Notes under the pieces: model-generated | Databases searched by the model: none | What the model was told of the DNA's origin: nothing | What the model saw: only the letters and a program-made list of their open reading frames with translations | NCBI RefSeq assembly: GCF_029837695.1 | Contig: NZ_JAOEEA010000007.1 | Coordinates: 1-64,000 of the forward strand | Direction: 5' to 3' | Length of the DNA stretch: 64,000 nucleotides | From: Pseudomonas sp. GD04019 | Lineage (GTDB): Bacteria > Pseudomonadota > Gammaproteobacteria > Pseudomonadales > Pseudomonadaceae | Translations under genes and position numbers: made by a program | Shown: positions 28,317 through 38,396 of the stretch, one piece after another | Numbering within the stretch: position 1 is the stretch's first letter | How the letters are laid out: each line of letters begins with the position of its first letter

Positions 28317-29912
28317 TTAGTGGAACTGGTTCATGGTGTTGTCTTTACCGCCTGCTTTCAGGGCAGCTTCACCAGCGAAGTACTCTTTGTGAGCGTCGCC
28401 GATGTCGGAGCCGGACATGTTCTGGTGCTTAACGCAGGCGATACCCTGACGGATCTCCTGACGCTGAACGCCTTTCACGTAGGCCAGCATGCCTTGGTCT
28501 GCGAAGTAACCTTTGGCCAGGTTGTCGGTGGACAGCGCGGCGGTGTGGTAGGTCGGCAGGGTGATCAGGTGGTGGAAGATACCGGCCTGAGCAGAGGCGT
28601 CGCGCTGGAAGGTGCGGATCTTCTCGTCGGCAACCTGGGCCAGTTCGGTCTCGTCGTACTCGGCGCTCATCAGCTTGGCGCGGTCGTAGGCGGAAACGTC
28701 CTTGCCTTCGGCAACGAAAGCGTCGAACGCTTGCTGACGGAAGTTCAGAGTCCAGTTGAAGGACGGGCTGTTGTTGTAAACCAGCTTGGCGTTCGGGATG
28801 ACCTTGCGGATCTCGTCAACCATGCCTTTGATCTGACCAACGTGCGGCTTCTCGGTTTCGATCCACAGCATGTCGGCGCCGTTCTGCAGGCTGGTGATGC
28901 TGTCCAGTACGCAACGAGCTTCGCCGGTGCCAGAGCGGAACTGGAACAGGTTGGAAGCCAGACGCTTCGGACGCAGCAGCTTGCCTTCGCGCTTGATGAC
29001 AACGTCGCCGTTGCCCAGGTCGGCGGCGGAGATTTCTTCGCAATCCAGGAAGGAGTTGTACTGGTCGCCCAGGTCGCCCGGCTCGTTGGTCACGGCGATC
29101 TGCTTGGTCAGGCCGGCACCCAGGGAGTCGGTACGAGCGACGATCACACCGTTGTCGATGCCCAGCTCGAGGAAGGCGTAGCGAACAGCGTTGATCTTGG
29201 CCAGGAAGTCAACGTGCGGAACGGTGACTTTGCCGTCTTGGTGGCCGCACTGCTTCTCGTCGGAAACCTGGTTCTCGATCTGGATGCAGCAAGCACCGGC
29301 TTCGATCATTTTCTTGGCCAGCAGGTAGGTGGCTTCGGCGTTACCGAAACCAGCGTCGATGTCGGCGATGATCGGGACTACGTGAGTCTCGTGGTTGTCG
29401 ATCTGAGCCTGGATTTCAGCTTCCTTGGCCTTGTCGCCAGCAGCGCGAGCAGCGTCCAGAGCGGTGAACAGCAGGTCCAGTTCGCGGGCGTCAGCCTGAC
29501 GCAGGAAGGTGTACAGCTCTTCGATCAGAGCGGCAACCGAGGTTTTCTCGTGCATGGACTGGTCCGGCAGCGGGCCGAAATCCGAACGCAGGGCAGCAAC
29601 CATCCAGCCGGACAGGTAGAGGTAGCGCTTGTTGGTGGTCTTCAGGTGCTTCTTGATCGAGATCAGCTTCTGCTGACCGATGAAGCCGTGCCAGCAGCCC
29701 AGGGACTGGGTGTAGACGGACGAGTCGGCGTCGTACTCGGCCATGTCTTTGCGCATGATGTCAGCGGTGTACTGAGCGATTTCCAGGCCGGTCTTGAAGC
29801 GGTTCTGGGCGCGCATACGAGCGACGTATTCCGGGTTGATCGCGCTCCAGCTGCTGCCTGCGGCTTCTTTCAGGGCGGCAACGGCTTTGATGTCGTTTTG
29901 ATAAGCTGACAT
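28317..29912 (-). CDS. aceA: Isocitrate lyase
   Basis: A 531-residue isocitrate lyase, which splits isocitrate into glyoxylate and succinate to start the glyoxylate shunt. It belongs to the long pseudomonad/eukaryote-like subfamily rather than the 434-residue E. coli type. The catalytic KKCGH-type motif appears as SDEKQCGHQDGK, with the nucleophilic Cys. SVYTQSLGCWHG and VYNNSPSFNW bind substrate. The start is the ATG at 29912 (MSAYQNDIKAV) with AAGGA upstream; a further in-frame ATG at 29975 would add an unlikely tail. It is a single gene. Confidence 0.96.
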   Translation of the reverse strand: MSAYQNDIKAVAALKEAAGSSWSAINPEYVARMRAQNRFKTGLEIAQYTADIMRKDMAEYDADSSVYTQSLGCWHGFIGQQKLISIKKHLKTTNKRYLYLSGWMVAALRSDFGPLPDQSMHEKTSVAALIEELYTFLRQADARELDLLFTALDAARAAGDKAKEAEIQAQIDNHETHVVPIIADIDAGFGNAEATYLLAKKMIEAGACCIQIENQVSDEKQCGHQDGKVTVPHVDFLAKINAVRYAFLELGIDNGVIVARTDSLGAGLTKQIAVTNEPGDLGDQYNSFLDCEEISAADLGNGDVVIKREGKLLRPKRLASNLFQFRSGTGEARCVLDSITSLQNGADMLWIETEKPHVGQIKGMVDEIRKVIPNAKLVYNNSPSFNWTLNFRQQAFDAFVAEGKDVSAYDRAKLMSAEYDETELAQVADEKIRTFQRDASAQAGIFHHLITLPTYHTAALSTDNLAKGYFADQGMLAYVKGVQRQEIRQGIACVKHQNMSGSDIGDAHKEYFAGEAALKAGGKDNTMNQFH

Positions 29913-30384
29913 GGTCAATCCTTCAAAGTATGAGTTTGGTTGAGCACCGACTTCCCACCCAAAACCAACGTGCAAACAAAGCTTGCAGTGTTGCGGGCGA
30001 CACAGGACGGACTTCGAGATATTGACGGGGACGAGAGTGTTGCGGAGAGGAGGAGAGGACGAAACGAGACAGTTCGATGAGGCAGATTCGCAGCTTGCCG
30101 GCTCGTGGAAACCGTTGGGCGGTGCGGTCTGGTCAAACGATCTGGCTAATAACGCTAAGGCTTCCCCGTCCCTCAGGACAACTTACGTTCCAGTCGCAAC
30201 CTCGTCGAAACGCCTTGTGGGCTGTTAGAACACGGACCGACCCGAATGGTGTTACGGGACCGATCTGGAGGCTCTGCAACAGAGCCCCTGGCTAGCGGGA
30301 GCGGGGCAATGATGCGCTTTCAAACGGGCGTTCGTCAATCGCTTTGTAGTGCTTTTTTTGAGCAACTACATATTGGCGGTGGCC
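29913..30384. promoter_or_regulatory. aceA upstream region with a TGTAGT-N14-ACTACA inverted repeat
   Basis: This 472-base gap drives aceA on the minus strand. TGTAGT (30345-30350) and ACTACA (30365-30370) form a wide inverted repeat around a T-rich 14-base spacer. On the minus strand a TTGACG follows about 10 bases downstream and could be a -35 box. The repeat resembles the pair upstream of icd. No protein-coding frame is convincing here. Confidence 0.5.
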
Positions 30385-31194
30385 TCAGTCGAGGGCTTCG
30401 ACCTTGATGCGCATGCTCATGTCGTTGGCGCCGCGGGTGGATTGCTGGCGCAGGAAGCCCGAGTCGTCACCCTGGCTCGACTGGCTGACGCCGCCCAGAG
30501 GAATCCACTCGCCGAGGCGGCCGCTGACCCGGGTATCGGTGCTCTGCACGTCGATCACGCCAGGCTGGTAGCGATTCACCCGGTCGTTGTTGCTGCTGAT
30601 GCTGACATGCACCACGTCGCCGGTGAGGCTGGCGGTGACGTAGAAGCCCTGGGTGACATTGCGGTACTCGGTGTTCTGGTAGACCTGGCCGTAGGGGCCG
30701 ACGCTGGTGTTGGTCAGTGGCACGCTCTGGCCGACCTGGATCAGCGCCGGATAGCCTTCGGTCGCCTGCACCTGCTGGGTGCCGCCGCTGCGGCTGTCGG
30801 TGGAGCGGCGGATCACGCGGACCTGGTCGCGGCCATGCACTTCGCCGCGCCCGGCTATCACTTCGGCGTCACCGGCGCTGACACTGCCATCGACGCGATA
30901 GCCGTCGCGATCCTGGAAACTGCTCTCATTGGTGTCGACGCTGATCAGCAGGCGCCGCGGTGCGGTATCCAGCTGCTGCAGCAGGTCACGTACTTCCTGG
31001 ATTTTCTCCGGTGCGGCGTTGATCACCAACTGGTTGCCGTAGGAGCTGACCTTGCCCTGACTATCCAGCGCCGACTGCACCACCGGCAGCACGTCTTCGG
31101 CGGTGCGGTAGTTGAGCTGGATCAGCTCGGTGGCGGCCTGTAGCGGCAGGCTGAGGCCGAGTGACAGGGCGAGCAGGCAGGCGCGCAGGGTCAT
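30385..31194 (-). CDS. Exported protein with secretin N-domain
   Basis: A 269-residue protein with a signal peptide (about 1-20, ending LQAA) and one secretin N1-like domain at about 22-90 (IQLNYRTAEDVLPVVQSALD and VINAAPEKIQEVRDLLQQLD), as in type II/III secretion and pilus secretins. The remainder (about 90-269) is beta-rich with VGQSVPLTNTS and GEWIPLGGVS, the short end piece seen in secretin-like proteins. The full secretin barrel is absent, so it cannot form a standard pore. It overlaps the upstream gene by four bases. The function is unknown. Confidence 0.7.
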   Translation of the reverse strand: MTLRACLLALSLGLSLPLQAATELIQLNYRTAEDVLPVVQSALDSQGKVSSYGNQLVINAAPEKIQEVRDLLQQLDTAPRRLLISVDTNESSFQDRDGYRVDGSVSAGDAEVIAGRGEVHGRDQVRVIRRSTDSRSGGTQQVQATEGYPALIQVGQSVPLTNTSVGPYGQVYQNTEYRNVTQGFYVTASLTGDVVHVSISSNNDRVNRYQPGVIDVQSTDTRVSGRLGEWIPLGGVSQSSQGDDSGFLRQQSTRGANDMSMRIKVEALD

Positions 31195-31823
31195 AGCAGG
31201 AAGCTCCGCAGGTCGGGGTCGAGAACGCTGATGTCCCAGGCCTGGTCGAATTGCGCCTGACGCTGGCGCACGCGGCCGGGATCGTTGTACAGGGCATAGC
31301 CGGCATATTGCTCCGGCAGCTCACGCAGTAGCAGGCCGCGGTCGTCGGCCAGCAGGTAGGCGCTTTCGTCGCTGGGGTGGTCCGGATTGATCTTGCGGAT
31401 ATGCAGGTTGCTGGTGATGCGCTGGGCCAGGTTGAGCAGGCGATGGCCCTGCTTGACCGGCTTGCCGGCATCGCGCACCAGGATGCGCAGGCGGTTCTTC
31501 GGGCTGGCCAGGAGAAACTGGGTGCAGGCCTCCTGCACGCTGCTGTGGCTGTAGAGCCAGGACTCCAGGTCCGGGCTGTAGATGCTCAGGCTATGGCGGG
31601 CCTGCTGCAGCAAGGCCAGTGCGTGGGCCTGAGCCTGCTCCGGGCGGTTGAAGCGCTGCAGGTCGGCCTGCTGGCCGAGCTGGAAGGGCGCTGGCTCGCG
31701 CGGTTCGGCAGTCACCGCGGGAAAACTGTCTGGGTTATGTACGGCAAAACGCCCCGGCGACTGGAAATCGATGGCCGGCAGATCCGGTTCGTTCGCGTCG
31801 AGCGGGGCGTCTTCTTCGTGCAT
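31191..31823 (-). CDS. Conserved hypothetical protein, phospholipase D-like fold suspected
   Basis: A 210-residue cytoplasmic protein with no signal or membrane segment. The first 50 residues are acidic and proline-rich and probably disordered. The rest (about 55-210) has a pattern of strand and helix with LLQQARHSLSIYSPDLESWLY and ILVRDAGKPVKQGHRLLNLAQRI, which recalls the PLD-like nuclease fold, but no HKD catalytic motif is visible. It is conserved beside the secretin-N gene in pseudomonads as far as I recall. Translation is coupled to that gene by a four-base overlap. Confidence 0.65.
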   Translation of the reverse strand: MHEEDAPLDANEPDLPAIDFQSPGRFAVHNPDSFPAVTAEPREPAPFQLGQQADLQRFNRPEQAQAHALALLQQARHSLSIYSPDLESWLYSHSSVQEACTQFLLASPKNRLRILVRDAGKPVKQGHRLLNLAQRITSNLHIRKINPDHPSDESAYLLADDRGLLLRELPEQYAGYALYNDPGRVRQRQAQFDQAWDISVLDPDLRSFLL

Positions 31824-31833
31824 GAGCTCTGTC

Positions 31834-32259
31834 CTAGTCGCTGTGGCGCACCATCAGTACGTGGGGGATGCCGGCCTCGAGGTACTCGCCGCCTTCTACC
31901 TGGAAGCCCAGGCGTTCGTAGAACGCGGTGGCATGTACCTGGGCGCTGAGCTTCTGCTCGCGCTGGCCACGCGCCTCGGCGGCTTCGATGGCGGCACGCA
32001 TCAGCGCATCGCCAACCTTGAGGCCGCGCCAATCCTTGAGTACCGAGACCCGACCGATCTGGCCGTCCGCCACCAGGCGCGCGGTGCCGATCGGATAGTC
32101 GCCTTCGCAGGCGAGGAAATGCACGGCCTCGATGTCCTCGTCATCCCATTCGAGTTCTGCCGGCACGGCCTGTTCCGCGACGAATACCGCTTCGCGAATG
32201 CGCCGTAGGTCGGCGTTATCCTTCTGCCAGTGGGCAAGACGGACGTGAATATCACTCAT
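31834..32259 (-). CDS. GNAT family N-acetyltransferase
   Basis: A 141-residue acetyltransferase of the ElaA/GNAT type. The acetyl-CoA pyrophosphate loop is seen around GQIGRVSVLKDWRGLKVGDALM, and LSAQVHATAFYERLGFQVEGG is the usual motif B and C-terminal hairpin. The substrate is unknown. I start at the ATG at 32259 with GGAG seven bases upstream; a TTG two codons earlier is less likely. It overlaps the end of the roxA gene by eight bases, so the two are translated together. Confidence 0.85.
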   Translation of the reverse strand: MSDIHVRLAHWQKDNADLRRIREAVFVAEQAVPAELEWDDEDIEAVHFLACEGDYPIGTARLVADGQIGRVSVLKDWRGLKVGDALMRAAIEAAEARGQREQKLSAQVHATAFYERLGFQVEGGEYLEAGIPHVLMVRHSD

Positions 32260-33418
32260 CAGCAAACTCCAAACTTCCTTGCTGGACCAGTTCCTTCACC
32301 AGTGTACGCCCGTCCTCGTCGGCCAACCAAGGCGCCAGGTTGTCGCTGTGCAGGGCCTCGGCGGCGCAGACCAGGCGCAGCAGCTCTTTCAGGTGCGCCG
32401 GCAGCAGGCGGCTCTGGCCGCTGGCGAACAGCACCAGGCCGACATCGACCTCGCTCCAGGCCAAGCGTGCGCTGGGGTTGCGCACCAGTACCGCGCCGTC
32501 TTCGAGGGCGGCGAGGAAGTCTTCTTCCTCGATCTCCGGGCCGGCGACCAGCTCGGGGTAGCGCGGCTCGGTCATGAACTGGCCGAACCAGGTCAGTAGC
32601 AGGCGCTCGTCGCTCATGTGCTCGGTCAGCAGCTTCTTCAGGCGGTCGAGGGCGTCCTGCTGGATCTGGTGCGGGTCGCTGATCGGCGCCATGCCGGCGT
32701 CGCTGTAGCGCTCCTCGTCCGGCAGGAACTGGGCGAGGAAGTCGGTGAAGTGGGTCAGCACTTCGGCGGCGCTCGGCGCGCGGAAGCCGACCGAGTAGGT
32801 CATGCAGTCGTCTTCGGCGATGCCGTAGTGGGCCAGGCGCGGCGGCAGGTAGAGCATGTCGCCCGGTTCCAGCACCCATTCGTCGGTCTGCTCGAAATCG
32901 GCGAGGATGCGCAGGTCGGCGTGCTGCAGCAGCTTGCTGTCGGCATCGCACATCTGGCCGATCTTCCAGCGGCGCTGGCCTTCGGCCTGCAGCAGGAACA
33001 CGTCGTAGTTGTCGAAGTGCGGGCCGACGCTGCCACCGGGTGCGGCGAAGCTGATCATCAGGTCGTCGATACGCCAGCTGGGCAGGAAGCCGAAGTCCTT
33101 GAGCACATCGGCCACTTCTGGCACGAACTGGTCGACGGCCTGCACCAGCAGGGTCCAGTCGCGCTCCGGCAACTGGCTGAAGGCGTCCTCGGCGAATGGG
33201 CCGCGGCGCAGTTCCCACGGATGGGCGCCGTGCTCCAGGACCAGGCGCGACTCGACTTCCTCTTCCAGGGCCAGGCCGGCCAGTTCGTCGCCGGTGATCG
33301 GGCTCTCGAAGCCGGGGATGGCCTGACGGATCAGCAGGGGCTTCTGTTGCCAGTAGTCGCGCAGGAACTCGCGAGGAGTGAGGCCGCCCAGCAGCTGCAG
33401 AGGAGTATCAGGATTCAT
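32252..33418 (-). CDS. roxA: Ribosomal protein uL16 arginine hydroxylase RoxA (YcfD)
   Basis: A 388-residue cupin (JmjC-type) 2-oxoglutarate/Fe(II) oxygenase. E. coli YcfD hydroxylates an arginine of ribosomal protein uL16. The iron triad is complete: His134 and Asp136 in GPHFDNYDVF and His197 in RLAHYGI. The N-terminal LLGGLTPREFLRDYWQQKP and the C-terminal winged-helix domain (about 270-388) match the full-length family. It begins a short operon with the GNAT gene, and a purB terminator lies just upstream. Confidence 0.92.
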   Translation of the reverse strand: MNPDTPLQLLGGLTPREFLRDYWQQKPLLIRQAIPGFESPITGDELAGLALEEEVESRLVLEHGAHPWELRRGPFAEDAFSQLPERDWTLLVQAVDQFVPEVADVLKDFGFLPSWRIDDLMISFAAPGGSVGPHFDNYDVFLLQAEGQRRWKIGQMCDADSKLLQHADLRILADFEQTDEWVLEPGDMLYLPPRLAHYGIAEDDCMTYSVGFRAPSAAEVLTHFTDFLAQFLPDEERYSDAGMAPISDPHQIQQDALDRLKKLLTEHMSDERLLLTWFGQFMTEPRYPELVAGPEIEEEDFLAALEDGAVLVRNPSARLAWSEVDVGLVLFASGQSRLLPAHLKELLRLVCAAEALHSDNLAPWLADEDGRTLVKELVQQGSLEFADE

Positions 33419-33458
33419 GGCTAAGCCCTTGAAAGAGATGAAATGGCTAAAACAAAAA

Positions 33459-33480
33459 CGCCCGGCTCAGCCGGGCGTTG
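33459..33480 (-). terminator. Intrinsic terminator of purB
   Basis: Stem AACGCCCGGCT/AGCCGGGCGTT at about 33459-33480, followed on the minus strand by a run of U (TTTTTGTTTT). It lies between the purB stop and the roxA start. Confidence 0.85.
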
Positions 33481-33496
33481 AGGAGGCTGGTGGCGC

Positions 33497-34909
<1,413 letters not shown>

Positions 34910-34943
34910 TCATACATGAAGTCGCCCGGACTGGTCCGTCCGG

Positions 34944-35813
34944 TTAGCGGACGGCGGGTCGACGCGCGATGGACAGCAGGCTGGCGCTGAAGATCAGCGC
35001 CGCGCCGATCAGCGACGTGAGGTCCGGCATTTCGCCCCAGCGCAGCCAGGCGACGATGCCGGCGAAGACGATGGCCAGGTAGGCGAAGGGGCCGATCAGG
35101 CCGGGTGGCGCCAGGCCGTAGGCCTTGGACATGACGATCTGGCTGACGGTGGCGAGCAGGCCGATCACCAGCAGCAGGCCGAGCTGGTGCTGGTCCAGCG
35201 GCTGCCAGGCCCAGGTCAGCGGCACCGCGGAAATCAACGCGCTGAACAGCGAGAAGTAGAAGACGATACGGAAGGCTGGCTCGGTGTCGCTCATCTCGCG
35301 GATGGAGACGAAGGCGAAGGCAGCCAAGATGCTGGCGGCCAGGCCGACCAGGGCCTGGGTGTCGAGCAGCGCCTCGCTGGGCTTGGCCACCAGCAGCACG
35401 CCGACCAGGCCGATGGCGGTGGTCAGTAGCATGCGCCTCGTCAGCGGCTCCTTGAGCAGCCACCAGGCCAGTACCGGGGTGAATACTGGTGCCGAGTAAG
35501 TGAAGAGCATGGCGTCGGCCAGCGGCAGGTGGGCGATGGCGTAGAAGAAGCAGTACATCGCCGCCAGGCCGTAGGTGGTGCGCCACAGGTGCGACTTGAT
35601 GCGTCCGGTCTTCAGCGGGCCGGTGCCCTTGAGCAGCACCAGTGGCAGGAAGAACAGCACGCCGACCAGGTTGCGGAAGAACACCACCGACTCGTTGTTG
35701 ACCCCGCTGGACACCTCACGGATGCCCACGCCCATTAGCGAGAACAGCAGGGCAGACAGCGCCAGGAGCAGGGCGCCCTGCACCGGTTTCACGCTGCGGC
35801 TGGGAATGCTCAC
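34944..35813 (-). CDS. EamA/DMT family permease
   Basis: A 289-residue inner-membrane protein with ten hydrophobic helices in two EamA repeats of five, the drug/metabolite transporter superfamily. Typical strings are FFRNLVGVLFFLPLVLL in the first repeat, TYSAPVFTPVLAWWLLKEPLTRRMLL at its end and AYLAIVFAGIVAWLRWGEMPDLTSLIGAALI in the second. Members export amino acids, nucleobases or other metabolites; the substrate is unknown. It starts three bases downstream of the hflD stop, which suggests cotranscription with mnmA-hflD. Confidence 0.88.
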   Translation of the reverse strand: MSIPSRSVKPVQGALLLALSALLFSLMGVGIREVSSGVNNESVVFFRNLVGVLFFLPLVLLKGTGPLKTGRIKSHLWRTTYGLAAMYCFFYAIAHLPLADAMLFTYSAPVFTPVLAWWLLKEPLTRRMLLTTAIGLVGVLLVAKPSEALLDTQALVGLAASILAAFAFVSIREMSDTEPAFRIVFYFSLFSALISAVPLTWAWQPLDQHQLGLLLVIGLLATVSQIVMSKAYGLAPPGLIGPFAYLAIVFAGIVAWLRWGEMPDLTSLIGAALIFSASLLSIARRPAVR

Positions 35814-35816
35814 GAC

Positions 35817-36437
35817 TCAGCTCCGCAGCAGCGGGTAGAGTTCCTTGAGCAGCTTGCCGCGGCTGAACACCAGCTGCCAGCGATGGCCGCCGAGCTGGCG
35901 CCACAGACGCGCCGAACGAATGCCGGTGAGCAGCAGGGCGCGTACCTTGGCGGCGACGGCCGGTTGCTGCAGGAAGCGCATGTCGCCATGCACCTGGATG
36001 CGCTGGCGGAAGGTGCTGATGGTGTCCTGGTAAAGCCCGCCGCAGGCAGCCACCACGTTGTCGTGGGTCAGGCCGAAGTGCTCGACCTGGTTCTGGATCT
36101 GGTCCAAGCGGTTGCCGACTGTCTGCAGCATGTCGTCACGCTTGGCCAGCTGGCGCTCCAGGCCGAGCAGGGCCAGGGCGTAGCGCAGCGGCTCGCGCTG
36201 CAGGCTGGCGGGATTGCGCTCCAGGGTGCTTACAAGGGCCTTGTAGCCCTCGCGCAGATTTAGGTCGTCGCCGCCGTAGACTTCCAGGGTGCTCTGCGGA
36301 TCACGCACCAGCAGGCTACCGAGCAGGCAGCCCAATTGCGCGTCGCTGATCTGCCCGGTGCGGGCCAGCTTGTCCACCAGGCTGGCGGCCTGGAACACGG
36401 CGGAGAGGGCGATCAGTTGTTCCTGCGTCGGGCTCAT
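35817..36437 (-). CDS. hflD: HflD family membrane-associated protein
   Basis: A 206-residue helical protein of the HflD family. In E. coli it is a peripheral inner-membrane factor that binds the lambda CII activator and affects lysogeny; its normal cellular role is unclear. Family strings are [23 protein letters not shown] at the N-terminus and [20 protein letters not shown] near the end. The ATG at 36437 overlaps the mnmA stop by four bases, the conserved arrangement mnmA-hflD; a longer frame starting upstream would overlap mnmA much more. Confidence 0.9.
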   Translation of the reverse strand: MSPTQEQLIALSAVFQAASLVDKLARTGQISDAQLGCLLGSLLVRDPQSTLEVYGGDDLNLREGYKALVSTLERNPASLQREPLRYALALLGLERQLAKRDDMLQTVGNRLDQIQNQVEHFGLTHDNVVAACGGLYQDTISTFRQRIQVHGDMRFLQQPAVAAKVRALLLTGIRSARLWRQLGGHRWQLVFSRGKLLKELYPLLRS

Positions 36438-37552
36438 GCCAGGCCGGCTCCCTCGAACCAGGGCTCGGCCGTTTCGATTACGCCGCCGCCGAGGCAAACT
36501 TCACCGTCGTAGAACACCACGGATTGGCCTGGAGTGACGGCGCGCTGCGGCTCGTCGAATACGGCGCGATAGCCGTTCTCGGTCTTTTCCAGGGTGCAGT
36601 GCTGATCGGCCTGGCGGTAGCGTACCTTGGCAGTGAGGCTACGTGGACTGGACAGGTCGACCGGGTTGACCCAGTAGATCTCGGAGGCGAGCAGAGCGCG
36701 GGAGAACAGCCAGGGGTGTTCATTGCCTTGGCCAACCACTAGCACGTTATGGGTCAGGTCCTTGGCCAGGACGTACCAGGGCTCGTCGCCGGCATTCTTC
36801 AGACCGCCGATACCCAGGCCCTGGCGCTGGCCGATGGTGTGGTACATCAGACCGACATGGCGGCCGATCACCTCGCCCTCGGTGGTCTCGATGTCGCCCG
36901 GTTGAGCCGGGAGGTATTGCTTGAGGAAGTCGCTGAAGCGGCGCTCGCCGATAAAGCAGATGCCGGTGGAGTCCTTCTTCTTGGCAGTCGCCAGCTCGTA
37001 TTTCTCGGCGATGGCGCGTACCTGGGGCTTTTCCAGTTCACCGACTGGGAACAGGGTGCGGCCGATCTGCTCGCCGCCGACGGCGTGCAGGAAGTAACTC
37101 TGGTCCTTGTTCGGGTCGAGGCCCTTGAGCAGCTCGCTACGGCCGTCGACATCGCGGCGTCGCACGTAGTGGCCGGTGGCGATCAGGTCGGCGCCCAGGC
37201 TCAGTGCGTAGTCGAGGAAGGCTTTGAACTTGATCTCGCGGTTGCACAGGATGTCCGGGTTCGGCGTGCGCCCGGCCTTGTATTCAGCGAGGAAGTGCTC
37301 GAACACGTTGTCCCAGTATTCCGCGGCGAAGTTGGCGGTGTGCAGCTTGATGCCGATGCGGTCGCACACGGCCTGGGCGTCGGCCAAGTCGTCCATGGCG
37401 GTGCAGTATTCGGTGCCGTCGTCCTCTTCCCAGTTCTTCATGAACAAACCTTCCACCTGGTAGCCCTGCTCGAGCAGCAGGAGGGCGGAAACGGAGGAGT
37501 CGACGCCGCCGGACATGCCGACGATCACTCGGGTATTGGCTGGTTCGCGCAT
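36434..37552 (-). CDS. mnmA: tRNA-specific 2-thiouridylase MnmA
   Basis: A 372-residue enzyme that puts sulfur on U34 of tRNA-Lys, Glu and Gln, taking it from the Tus relay also encoded in this window (55560-56942). The ATP pyrophosphatase PP-loop GMSGGVDSS is at 12-20. The catalytic cysteines are Cys103 in [12 protein letters not shown] and Cys199 in [10 protein letters not shown], and SYFL is a tRNA-binding string. The length is normal. It heads the mnmA-hflD pair. Confidence 0.95.
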   Translation of the reverse strand: MREPANTRVIVGMSGGVDSSVSALLLLEQGYQVEGLFMKNWEEDDGTEYCTAMDDLADAQAVCDRIGIKLHTANFAAEYWDNVFEHFLAEYKAGRTPNPDILCNREIKFKAFLDYALSLGADLIATGHYVRRRDVDGRSELLKGLDPNKDQSYFLHAVGGEQIGRTLFPVGELEKPQVRAIAEKYELATAKKKDSTGICFIGERRFSDFLKQYLPAQPGDIETTEGEVIGRHVGLMYHTIGQRQGLGIGGLKNAGDEPWYVLAKDLTHNVLVVGQGNEHPWLFSRALLASEIYWVNPVDLSSPRSLTAKVRYRQADQHCTLEKTENGYRAVFDEPQRAVTPGQSVVFYDGEVCLGGGVIETAEPWFEGAGLA

Positions 37553-37619
37553 GGGAATTCGAAGAGGGCTGACTGCAGAAAGTGGGCGATTCTATCAGGA
37601 GCGGGCGGCGCGCGGCGAA

Positions 37620-38081
37620 TCAGGCCGGGCCGCGATAGGCCAGGTCGCGGATCAGGCTCAGGCTGTGGCGTTCGCCGGCCAGGTAGTCGTCGATGCAGCG
37701 CAGCACCAGCTCGCTGCGCCAGCGTTCGGGCTGGGCGGCCAGCTCGTCGCGGGTCATCCATTGCGGGCCGATGATGCCTTCGTCCAGCGGCGAATCCGGC
37801 AGGTGGCGTAGTGGCTTGGCGGCGAAACACACGCGCTGGTAGGTCACGCCGTTGCTCGGTGCAGTGTACAGGTAGATGCCGGTGACGGCGGTCAGCTCGA
37901 CCTGCCAGCCGGTTTCCTCCAGTGTTTCGCGCAGGGCGGCCTCGATCAGACTTTCGTCGGCTTCCAGATGGCCGGCGGGCTGGTTAAATACCGCCTGGCC
38001 ACCAGCCAGCTCTTCGACCAGCAGAAAGCGGCCCTGGTCCTCGACGACGGTGGCGACTGTGACATGGGGGGTAAAGCGCAT
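37620..38081 (-). CDS. Nudix hydrolase (NudJ-like)
   Basis: A 153-residue Nudix pyrophosphatase. The Nudix box reads GHLEADESLIEAALRETLEETGW with the key glutamates of REtleEtGw, and PHVTVATVVED and YRC-like YLYTAPSNGVTYQRVCF match phosphatase NudJ, which acts on HMP-PP and nucleoside phosphates. The correct start is the ATG at 38081 (MRFTPHV) with AGAGG upstream; a longer frame reaching 38195 is not supported. It is 67 bases upstream of mnmA on the same strand. Confidence 0.88.
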   Translation of the reverse strand: MRFTPHVTVATVVEDQGRFLLVEELAGGQAVFNQPAGHLEADESLIEAALRETLEETGWQVELTAVTGIYLYTAPSNGVTYQRVCFAAKPLRHLPDSPLDEGIIGPQWMTRDELAAQPERWRSELVLRCIDDYLAGERHSLSLIRDLAYRGPA

Positions 38082-38396
38082 TGCGGAAACCTCTGCGAAG
38101 CGGCGGGCTAACTGTCGGCTGAGACCGGAGTCAAAGCATTCTGGAGCCGAGCTGCTAGGATTGAAAACGCCCTCGCGGGACATTCTGTAGCGCATCTGTA
38201 GTTTGACTACATGGATGGCGCCGAGCCAGGATTCAAGCAGTCTAGGCTGTCACCGGGCTGTCAGTAAATGTCGAAAAGTGCGTGACTTCCTGTAGAAAAA
38301 CTACAAGAATGCGACACCTTTCCGAGACCCAAAGTATCGTCCGTCGCGCCACCCGTTCGACGGATTGTCAGACCACGAAAACAAACGGAGTCCAGC
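38082..38396 (+). promoter_or_regulatory. icd promoter region with two TGTAG/CTACA palindromes
   Basis: This 315-base gap separates the divergent Nudix and icd genes. TGTAGTTTGACTACA (38197-38211) is a perfect six-base inverted repeat around TTG. TGTAGAAAAACTACA (38291-38305) is a second copy with one mismatch. Their centres are 94 bases apart, about nine helical turns. The second lies about 90 bases before the icd ATG. They look like operators for one dimeric regulator. Confidence 0.6.

Noticed and set aside
30345-30370. A rho-independent terminator for the secretin-N gene
   Set aside because: The arms are six-base TGTAGT/ACTACA around a T-rich loop, with no U tract after the stem on either strand. 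An operator is more likely.
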